6,221 nt of DNA from Bacteroidales bacterium (GTDB lineage Bacteria; Bacteroidota; Bacteroidia; Bacteroidales; VadinHA17): NCBI GenBank assembly GCA_025455505.1, contig JALOMK010000178.1, positions 1 through 6,221 on the forward strand. Direction: 5' to 3'. Below are positions 1 through 4,401 of the stretch, piece by piece (within the stretch, counting starts at the first letter, position 1; every line of letters begins with the position of its first letter). The notes under the pieces are model-generated. The model was given only the letters and a program-made list of their open reading frames with translations, had not been told where the DNA came from and ran no database searches. The position numbers were made by a program, and so were the translations under genes.

Positions 1-141
1 GAAGAATTTCGTTTGCGCCGCGATAAGATGCTCTCCGAAAAGATCGACGTTACTGCCTTCATGGTGTGGTTCATCGAAAACTACCCCTCGAGCGCTGCCA
101 TTATGAAAAATGATCCCTCGTACCAGGAGAGATTCAGGTAA
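1..141 (+). CDS. 3' end of an unidentified protein gene (46 residues visible)
   Basis: Frame 1 is open from the window edge to a TAA at 139-141. The visible tail begins EEFRLRRDKML and contains the stretch DVTAFMVWFIENYP, ending in ERFR. The charged start, aromatic-rich core and charged end look like a genuine protein C-terminus, and codon use is balanced. I do not recognise the family from this fragment and assign no function. The start lies outside the window. The next plus-strand gene is far away and the following gene is on the other strand, so this is probably the last gene of its transcription unit. Confidence 0.7.
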   Translation, partial: EEFRLRRDKMLSEKIDVTAFMVWFIENYPSSAAIMKNDPSYQERFR

Positions 142-161
142 ATGAGGTATGAGGGTTTGCG

Positions 162-177
162 TCCGCCAACTGGCGGA
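162..177. repeat. short hairpin flanked by 9-bp direct repeats
   Basis: The arms TCCGCCA (162-168) and TGGCGGA (171-177) are exact reverse complements, giving a 6-7 bp G+C-rich stem with a 2-4 base loop, 20 bases after the upstream stop codon. The 9-mer GGTATGAGG occurs on both sides, at 146-154 and 180-188. No T-run follows, so a classical intrinsic terminator is doubtful. It could be a REP-like dispersed palindrome, but copy number cannot be judged from one window. Confidence 0.5.
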
Positions 178-190
178 GCGGTATGAGGTC

Positions 191-375
191 CTTACAGGCT
201 TCTTCTCACAACAATCCACCTCCTGAAAAAGGGATCGTCGATGTAATACGAGTTCCCTTCCTTTATTACAATTCCCCTCGCGGCAAGACGCTGCAGCGAA
301 CTGAATACGGTGCTGCCCGCTCCCGTGCCGAATTCCCTCGAAAATGCCGCAATTACAGCGGCAGTTTGTCAATAT
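191..375 (+). repeat. diverged direct repeat, copy A
   Basis: Two blocks match the region upstream of the ATPase in the same order and orientation. Block 1 (191-225) matches 1600-1634 at 30 of 35 positions. Block 2 (about 293-375) matches about 1732-1813. Its best part is the core GCTCCCGTGCCGAA and the following TCCCTCGAAAAT. The segment between the blocks is not conserved. The copy overlaps the last codons of the minus-strand ATPase gene, so the gene sits between two direct copies. No transposase, terminal inverted repeat or target duplication was seen. Confidence 0.65.
341..363 (-). terminator. possible intrinsic terminator overlapping the ATPase stop codon
   Basis: Read on the minus strand, TGCCGC (363-358), a 7-base loop TGTAATT and GCGGCA (350-345) form a perfect 6-bp stem, followed by TTTT (344-341). 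The TAA stop of the ATPase lies in the loop. Position, stem and T-run fit a Rho-independent terminator, though four T residues is short. The corresponding part of repeat copy B does not keep this stem. Confidence 0.4.
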
Positions 376-1513
376 CCTTCCAGCCTGCAAGCGTTCCATC
401 TTTGGTTTCTGCCTGGCTTTCTCCTCCGTATATCACAAAGGACCTTCCGGCCTTGCTTCCGGAAAGCCTGTTCCAGTAACGGATATTTCTGAAATAATCA
501 GGGTCAAAAGTGTTGCCTGATTTTATTTCCAGAGCCGCCAGGTCATTCCCTCCCTCAATAATACAATCAATCTCAGTACCCTTATTGTCGCGCCAGAAGT
601 ACAGGTTTGGCCTTATACCCCTGTTCAGTCTGGACTTCATAAGTTCGGACAGTATAAAGTTCTCAAAAAGAGATCCCCTGAGGTAATGAGAAGCTAACTG
701 ATCAGGTGAGTCTATGCCAAGAAGCGAGCATGCCAGTCCTGTATCGACAAAATACAATTTAGGACTTTTTACGAGTCTTTTGCTGAAGTTCAGATGATGA
801 GGCTGGATCATGAAAACAATATAGCTGGCTTCGAGCACCGAAAGCCACGCCCGTGCTGTGTTAACACTGATTCCGCAATCGTTTGCAAGCGATGTGAAAC
901 TTATAAGTTGTCCGGTCCGTCCGGCACAAAGTTTTAGAAAACGTATGAAAACATTCAGATCGTGTATGTTCTGCAGAAGCCTTACATCGCGCTCCACATA
1001 GGTCTGAAGATAGTTGGGATAAAAGTCAGACGGATCTATTTCCCTGTCATAAATCCTCGGATAGAACCCCCTGTGTACAAATTTTTCCCAGCTGCCATCA
1101 ATATCCTTTCCGCCTGAAATTTCCGACAGGCTCAGGGGTAACAGGTTTAGCACCGCAACCCTGCCGGCGAGGGACTGGGAAATGTTCTGGTTCAGAAGGA
1201 AACTCTGCGAACCTGAGATTATGAATCCACCGCTGATGTTATGCCTGTCACTGATTACCTGGAGATATGAGAACAGGGCCGGAACCCGCTGTATTTCGTC
1301 TATTATCAGCTTCCTGCCGTTCCCGAGAAAGCGGAGAGGATCGTCCTGGGCCAGGAGCCTTGTCCCGGGATCTTCGAGATTCTCATACCTGTAGCCGGCA
1401 AAAACAGCTTTAATAAGAGTTGTTTTTCCTGACTGCCTTGGTCCTGTCACAGATACTACAGGGAATTTTCCGGCAAGCTGAACAAGCTTTGTTTCAATGT
1501 CCCTTCTTATCAT
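353..1513 (-). CDS. AAA_14/DUF4143 family ATPase, first copy (386 aa)
   Basis: The protein has the standard layout of the AAA_14 plus DUF4143 family. There is a Walker A motif GPRQSGKTT (24-32), a Walker B motif LIIDEIQ (69-75, with D72 and E73) and a sensor-like IISGSQSF (98-105). The family stretch YLQTYVERDVR lies at 168-178, and a probable winged-helix segment spans about 205-232. At the C-terminus, EID (314-316) and EIK (329-331) form a PD-(D/E)XK-like pattern. Length is normal for the family and all core motifs are intact. ATG at 1513 is chosen because the family starts just before this point and a promoter box lies immediately upstream. A TTG at 1549 would add 12 residues that lie within the promoter. 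No Shine-Dalgarno is seen. Family members are common and often multicopy, and their cellular role is not established, so I give none. No signal peptide or membrane segment is seen. Confidence 0.92.
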   Translation of the reverse strand: MIRRDIETKLVQLAGKFPVVSVTGPRQSGKTTLIKAVFAGYRYENLEDPGTRLLAQDDPLRFLGNGRKLIIDEIQRVPALFSYLQVISDRHNISGGFIISGSQSFLLNQNISQSLAGRVAVLNLLPLSLSEISGGKDIDGSWEKFVHRGFYPRIYDREIDPSDFYPNYLQTYVERDVRLLQNIHDLNVFIRFLKLCAGRTGQLISFTSLANDCGISVNTARAWLSVLEASYIVFMIQPHHLNFSKRLVKSPKLYFVDTGLACSLLGIDSPDQLASHYLRGSLFENFILSELMKSRLNRGIRPNLYFWRDNKGTEIDCIIEGGNDLAALEIKSGNTFDPDYFRNIRYWNRLSGSKAGRSFVIYGGESQAETKDGTLAGWKDIDKLPL

Positions 1514-1516
1514 CTT

Positions 1517-1550
1517 GCAAATATAAACAATAATAGTACAATTATGCAAA
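1517..1550 (-). promoter_or_regulatory. Bacteroidota-type promoter for the first ATPase gene
   Basis: On the minus strand, TTTG (1550-1547) is followed after 21 bases by TATATTTGC (1525-1517). This fits the -33 TTTG and -7 TAnnTTTG consensus of Bacteroidota. The ATG at 1513 begins three bases after the -7 box, so transcription would start at or next to the start codon, giving a leaderless or nearly leaderless mRNA. The -33 box overlaps the left arm of the 1534-1570 inverted repeat. Confidence 0.6.
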
Positions 1551-1570
1551 ACAAATGCAAAATTGTACTA
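1534..1570. promoter_or_regulatory. 15-bp inverted repeat over the promoter, candidate operator
   Basis: The left arm (1534-1548) is TAGTACAATTATGCA. The reverse complement of the right arm (1556-1570) is TAGTACAATTTTGCA, so 14 of 15 positions match across a 7-base spacer. The dyad covers the -33 box and its upstream flank, where a repressor or activator dimer could act. There is no T-run, so it is not a terminator. The ATPase has a predicted winged helix, so autoregulation is possible but not shown. Confidence 0.6.
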
Positions 1571-1599
1571 AAGTTCGTTTTGTGCTTGTAATACAGACA

Positions 1600-1813
1600 C
1601 ATACAGGCTTATTTTCGCAACAATCCAACTCCTGCATCACCGGCCTCGTTTTCCGGGATTATTCGTTGCGAAAATATTCGGACATAAAGTTGCGAAATAA
1701 TTCGCAGCAAAATAAAGATAAAGGCCGGCCCGGAGCTCACTGAAAACCATGCTGCCGGCTCCCGTGCCGAACTCCCTCGAAAATTCCTCCGGCTGCGGTG
1801 AAAGTCTCAATAT
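1600..1813 (+). repeat. diverged direct repeat, copy B
   Basis: This is the second copy of the repeat at 191-375, in the same orientation, with block 1 at 1600-1634 and block 2 at about 1732-1813. The two copies lie about 1.4 kb apart and bracket the first ATPase gene. The interior here is longer (about 100 versus 70 bases) and contains extra GTTGCGAA motifs. Copy B lies wholly in non-coding DNA, whereas copy A reaches into the ATPase coding end. Confidence 0.65.
1609..1706. repeat. three GTTGCGAA-type sites with small dyads
   Basis: GTTGCGAAAATAA occurs in inverted orientation at 1609-1621. GTTGCGAAAATATTCG (1665-1680) and GTTGCGAAATAATTCG (1689-1704) follow as direct copies, 14 of 16 identical, with starts 24 bases apart. 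The last is part of a perfect stem TGCGAA-ATAA-TTCGCA (1691-1706), and the second holds CGAA-AATA-TTCG (1669-1680). This is the pattern expected of repeated binding sites for a dimeric regulator, but the protein is unknown. The first site falls inside repeat block 1, and copy A lacks a clear match to it. Confidence 0.5.
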
Positions 1814-1905
1814 AGTCGTTCGGTAAAGTGTAGAATAATACATATAGTCATTCAAGAAAATGTATGATATTACATAAAAACGTTCAAAAAAATGTATATT
1901 TGTAA
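1810..1905 (+). repeat. three tandem 32-bp units upstream of the second ATPase
   Basis: The units are 1810-1841, 1842-1873 and 1874-1905, contiguous and each exactly 32 bases. Units 1 and 2 match at 24 of 32 positions, and units 2 and 3 at 22 of 32. The shared core is C-R-TTC, then seven mostly A-rich bases, then TGTA, with TGTA at 1829, 1861 and 1893. Unit 2 contains an imperfect dyad TCATTCA...TGTATGA. Unit 3 includes the -7 box. A 32-base period is close to three helical turns, so bound proteins would line up on one face of the DNA. Confidence 0.6.
1895..1902 (+). promoter_or_regulatory. -7 box (TATATTTG) for the second ATPase gene
   Basis: TATATTTG matches the Bacteroidota -7 consensus and lies six bases before the ATG at 1909. 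No TTTG is found at the expected -33 distance, where the 32-bp units lie instead, so activation by a bound protein is possible. Transcription would start around 1905-1907, leaving almost no leader before 1909 or about 12 bases before the alternative ATG at 1918. Confidence 0.5.
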
Positions 1906-1908
1906 AAA

Positions 1909-3228
1909 ATGCAAGGTATGTTAAGAGCAAAAATCACGGATTTGATAAGCTGGAAAAATTCTGCCTCCCGTAAACCATTAATAATAAGGGGTGCCAGGCA
2001 GGTCGGGAAGACATGGCTAATGAAGGAATTTGCACGATCACAATATGCACAGACCGTTTACATTAATTTTGAAAAGAGCAAACATCTTAAATCCTTATTC
2101 ACAGATGACTTTAGTATTAAGAGGATTGTTATTGCACTTCAGGCAGAGACCGGTCTGGTTATAAAGGCTGAAAATACTTTATTGATCTTTGATGAGATTC
2201 AGGCTGTCCCTGAGGCAATTACCTCTTTGAAGTACTTTAATGAAGATGCTCCGGAGTTTCACATTATGGCGGCGGGGTCTCTCCCGGGCCTTGCCCTTCA
2301 TTCAGATATTTCATTTCCTGTCGGCAAGATTACATTTATGGATCTCTATCCATTATCCTATCTGGAATTTCTGAATGCTGTGGGGGAAAACTCTCTGGTG
2401 GAAATCCTCCGTTCAGAAGACTGGAAATTAATAACTGCTTATAAATCAAAGTACATTGAACATCTGCGACACTATTATTATGTTGGTGGCATGCCTGAAG
2501 CTGTAATGAGATTTAGCGAAAATTCAAGTTTCAGCGATGTGCGTGCTATTCAAAAGCAAATTCTGGATGCTTATGAACATGACTTCTCGAAACATGCTCC
2601 GTCCAGTATTGTTCCGCGTATAAGGATGGTATGGAATGCAATTCCCGCCCAGCTGGCAAAAGAGAACCGTAAGTTTATATATGGTATGATGAGGGAGGGG
2701 TCAAGAGCAAAAGAATATGAATCAGCTATCATGTGGCTGACAGACTGCGGCCAGATACATAAAATCTGCGTGGTAAAGAAACCGGCTATTCCCTTGAAGG
2801 CCTATGAAGAGAGTAAAATCTTCAAGTTGTTCATGGTTGATATAGGACTCATCTCTGCAATGAGTGATCTTGATGCAAGAACGCTCCTTGAGGGAAATTC
2901 AATATTTTCAGAATTCAAGGGTGCTCTCACTGAACAGTATGTATTGCAACAAGTTATAAGTAATCAGGACATTGTTGTACATTATTGGTCTGCTGAAAGT
3001 TCAACTGCTGAAATTGATTTCATTCTCCAGATCAATGGAAAGGTTGTTCCGGTTGAAGTTAAAGCTGAAGAAAATCTACAGGCGAAAAGCTTAAAAGTAT
3101 ACAGGGAAAAGTTCAATCCGGCTGTCTCGGTCCGAACATCCATGTCGGATTTTCGTAAGCAGGACTGGCTGATAAATCTGCCTTTATATGCAATAAGTGA
3201 AATTAAAAACATCCTGGCTGAATTGTAA
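1909..3228 (+). CDS. AAA_14/DUF4143 family ATPase, second copy (439 aa)
   Basis: Intact motifs are Walker A GARQVGKTW (28-36), Walker B LLIFDEIQ (91-98, with D95 and E96) and a sensor-like IMAAGSLPG (119-127). A helical/winged-helix middle region lies around 235-310. At the C-terminus, AEID (367-370) and EVK (383-385) form a PD-(D/E)XK-like pattern, followed by the family tail ending NLPLYAISEI. The protein has the same architecture as the 353-1513 product but is longer and belongs to another subgroup: Walker A reads GARQVGKT rather than GPRQSGKT, and the rest differs widely. It is therefore not a recent duplication. Many relatives start at MLR, which corresponds to ATG 1918. AAGG just before 1918 is too close to be a normal ribosome site. 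Codons are A+T-rich. No signal peptide is seen. The cellular role of the family is not established. Confidence 0.92.
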   Translation: MQGMLRAKITDLISWKNSASRKPLIIRGARQVGKTWLMKEFARSQYAQTVYINFEKSKHLKSLFTDDFSIKRIVIALQAETGLVIKAENTLLIFDEIQAVPEAITSLKYFNEDAPEFHIMAAGSLPGLALHSDISFPVGKITFMDLYPLSYLEFLNAVGENSLVEILRSEDWKLITAYKSKYIEHLRHYYYVGGMPEAVMRFSENSSFSDVRAIQKQILDAYEHDFSKHAPSSIVPRIRMVWNAIPAQLAKENRKFIYGMMREGSRAKEYESAIMWLTDCGQIHKICVVKKPAIPLKAYEESKIFKLFMVDIGLISAMSDLDARTLLEGNSIFSEFKGALTEQYVLQQVISNQDIVVHYWSAESSTAEIDFILQINGKVVPVEVKAEENLQAKSLKVYREKFNPAVSVRTSMSDFRKQDWLINLPLYAISEIKNILAEL

Positions 3229-3239
3229 AGACATACAGG

Positions 3240-3265
3240 TGCCCGGCAAACCGCCCCGGCATTTT
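3240..3265 (+). terminator. weak hairpin with T4 after the second ATPase gene
   Basis: TGCC (3240-3243) pairs with GGCA (3258-3261), and an inner CGG (3244-3246) pairs with CCG (3251-3253) around a CAAA loop, leaving a four-C bulge. TTTT follows at 3262-3265. It sits in the short gap between two convergent genes, where a terminator is expected, but the bulge makes it a weak candidate. Confidence 0.25.
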
Positions 3266-3309
3266 ACGTGAGATCGTCCTTGCCGATACTGAAGAGGGGC
3301 CTTTCCGTT

Positions 3310-3729
3310 TCAGGTGCTGATTGTTTTTAAATAGTCCCCGGGTGTCATGACCGGTATCTCTGAATTCTTATAATCCTTTATATTCCTGGTTATTATAACA
3401 GAAATTTTTCTGTTGTCCAGGGCACAAAAATATTGAATGCTGTCCTCGAAATCAGGAAATCCTGACGATAATGCCTTTCTTATTGTCTGTTCCTCTACTT
3501 TAAGAATATTTAAGATCTTTGACAGGCTGTCCAGTTTTGAGATGACTTTGCTATGACTTTCAATTTTTCGGAGAACATAGTACAAGTTGCTAAAAGTCAA
3601 TGAGGATGAATAAGCTCTCAGCTTATTTTGTTCCATCAGTGTGAATATAACGGCAGCTTCTCTTGAATATGGTTTCCTGTCTGTTAAAAAGTCAATAATG
3701 ACATCCGTGTCGACAAATAAATCTGTCAT
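3310..3729 (-). CDS. PIN-domain ribonuclease toxin of a VapBC-like module (139 aa)
   Basis: The N-terminus MTDLFVDTDVIIDFL carries the first PIN acidic cluster (D7 and D9, with D13 nearby). E24 or E33 may supply the second acid. A later cluster FPDFEDSIQ (91-99, with D93, E95 and D96) and the TRNIKDY stretch (114-120) complete the usual PIN pattern. PIN toxins of this kind cleave RNA with bound metal ions and are neutralised by the partner antitoxin. Length is typical. ATG 3729 is chosen over an upstream frame start because it begins the PIN domain and follows the antitoxin stop by one base (TAG-T-ATG), which implies translational coupling. No Shine-Dalgarno is close to it. The target RNA is unknown. 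Confidence 0.88.
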   Translation of the reverse strand: MTDLFVDTDVIIDFLTDRKPYSREAAVIFTLMEQNKLRAYSSSLTFSNLYYVLRKIESHSKVISKLDSLSKILNILKVEEQTIRKALSSGFPDFEDSIQYFCALDNRKISVIITRNIKDYKNSEIPVMTPGDYLKTIST

Positions 3730-3730
3730 A

Positions 3731-3979
3731 CTATAGATATTTATTTGCAAGGTAGTCTGCTTTCTCCTTTTTGTAATCAAAGTCACCGGGAAGAGATATG
3801 CTCCCCAGAAGTGATTTTACTCTTGGTGTTAATTCAGAATCTTCTGCCGGGGTATTCTTTGTAAGTAATTTCAGATAGTTCTCAACCAGGTCCGAGAGAC
3901 TTCGTCCTTTGCTTCGTGCATAGATTTTTGCTCTGCGGGCTACATCCTTATCAATGTTCAAGGTTAATTTTGAGTCCAT
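3731..3979 (-). CDS. ribbon-helix-helix antitoxin, DUF6364-like (82 aa)
   Basis: The N-terminal half begins MDSKLTLNIDKDVARRAK and runs to about residue 39. It fits a ribbon-helix-helix DNA-binding domain: a short beta strand (KLTLNI) followed by two helices around the turn SKGRSLSDLV. The C-terminal half (about 50-82) ends in the charged, aromatic stretch FDYKKEKADYLANKYL, the likely toxin-binding tail. The antitoxin-first order, small size and one-base spacing to the PIN gene are typical of type II modules. The protein probably represses its own operon through the TACGTAATAA repeats just upstream. The DUF6364 assignment rests on overall resemblance and no search was possible; the antitoxin call is firmer. 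Confidence 0.85.
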   Translation of the reverse strand: MDSKLTLNIDKDVARRAKIYARSKGRSLSDLVENYLKLLTKNTPAEDSELTPRVKSLLGSISLPGDFDYKKEKADYLANKYL

Positions 3980-4030
3980 ATTACGTAATAATTATTTTAC
4001 AAATATACGTAATAAATTTTAGAATTGCAA
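3979..4030 (-). promoter_or_regulatory. promoter and probable operator of the toxin-antitoxin operon
   Basis: On the minus strand, TATATTTG (4007-4000) is a clear -7 box, with TTG (4030-4028) 20 bases upstream as a partial -33 box. The exact 10-mer TACGTAATAA occurs at 3982-3991 and 4006-4015, with starts 24 bases apart on either side of the -7 box. The downstream copy lies in a perfect 12-bp palindrome TATTACGTAATA (3979-3990) that touches the start codon. This matches autoregulation by a ribbon-helix-helix antitoxin. The predicted leader is about 16 bases, with no Shine-Dalgarno. Confidence 0.6.
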
Positions 4031-4213
4031 TCGTTTCAAGGAAGTGTCGCTTTCTGAACAGTTTTCTAACCGGAAGATGGCTTTTATTAAAATTATAAGT
4101 TTACCATGGATCGGAAAATATAATAAACTACTTCCTTCAGGGGCGCCGGTCGTGCCGTGAAAATAAAAAGTGAAGTCCTGAACTCATTTATTGCTATAAA
4201 TAAATAATAGGTA

Positions 4214-4235
4214 TGATGAAATCCCCGTTTCATCA
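4214..4235. repeat. perfect 8-bp hairpin followed by A5
   Basis: TGATGAAA (4214-4221) and TTTCATCA (4228-4235) pair perfectly around the loop TCCCCG. The stem is A+T-rich and isolated from coding sequence. On the plus strand an A-run follows; on the minus strand a T-run precedes it. A terminator is therefore unlikely for either neighbour. Confidence 0.4.
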
Positions 4236-4383
4236 AAAAGCAATAGACCTGTTTATCATCCGGAAGTGAAGGTTTGTCAAAATTTATTGGAATTGCGCCG
4301 GCGGTGAAATTTTTTTTCATGCGCCTGCAACCCTTTTTAAACTATTGTAGTCTTGTTCACGAAAGAGGGTCAATGCTGATAAC

Positions 4384-4388
4384 AGGAG
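4384..4388 (+). promoter_or_regulatory. possible ribosome binding site for the surface-protein gene
   Basis: AGGAG lies 13 bases before the ATG at 4402. The spacing is longer than ideal, but this is the only Shine-Dalgarno-like site near a start codon in the window, and it supports 4402 as the start. Confidence 0.35.
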
Positions 4389-4401
4389 AGCTAAAAATAC
4401 G

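Larger units (their letters stand above)
1514..1908. other. divergent intergenic region between the two ATPase genes
   Basis: This 395-base region lies between the start codons of two divergently transcribed ATPase genes. In order it holds the minus-strand promoter, an inverted repeat, diverged repeat copy B, three GTTGCGAA-type sites, three 32-bp tandem units and the plus-strand -7 box. Small open frames exist on both strands but have no ribosome site or recognisable protein character, so I treat the region as regulatory or repeat DNA. Confidence 0.7.
4031..4401. other. intergenic region between the toxin-antitoxin operon and the surface-protein gene
   Basis: I see no convincing gene here. 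A 75-codon minus-strand open frame (4093-4320) lacks a ribosome site and family resemblance. The region is A+T-rich, with a T8 run at 4310-4317 and one clear hairpin at 4214-4235. A weak -7-like TAGTCTTG (4348-4355), without a matching -33 box, could serve the downstream gene. Confidence 0.5.

Noticed and set aside
183..492. Plus-strand frames covering 183-479 and 310-492
   Set aside because: They overlap the 3' end of the ATPase in antisense and cover a repeat; nothing in them looks like a protein.
1555..1743. 62-codon plus-strand frame starting at 1555
   Set aside because: Its start lies next to the right arm of the promoter dyad, no ribosome site precedes it, and the frame passes through repeat motifs.
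1500..1820. CRISPR-like or phage-defence repeat array
   Set aside because: Repeats here are short, few and of different kinds; there are no regular spacers and no cas genes in the window.
1637..1930. 97-codon minus-strand frame across the divergent intergenic region
   Set aside because: It runs through the 32-bp units, repeat copy B and the start of the plus-strand ATPase, and its composition is not protein-like.
3229..3300. Possible third copy of the 191-375 repeat
   Set aside because: Only the 9-mer ACATACAGG is shared with copy B block 1. The core GCTCCCGTGCCGAA and all later landmarks are absent.
4093..4320. 75-codon minus-strand open frame starting MKKNFTAG
   Set aside because: It has no ribosome site or promoter box, its T8-run start is low-complexity, a perfect hairpin interrupts it, and the product resembles no family I know. 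It is probably a chance frame.
4296..4325. GCGCC...GGCG pairing around the T8 run as a terminator
   Set aside because: Pairing is short and broken by mismatches, and no gene ends here on either strand.
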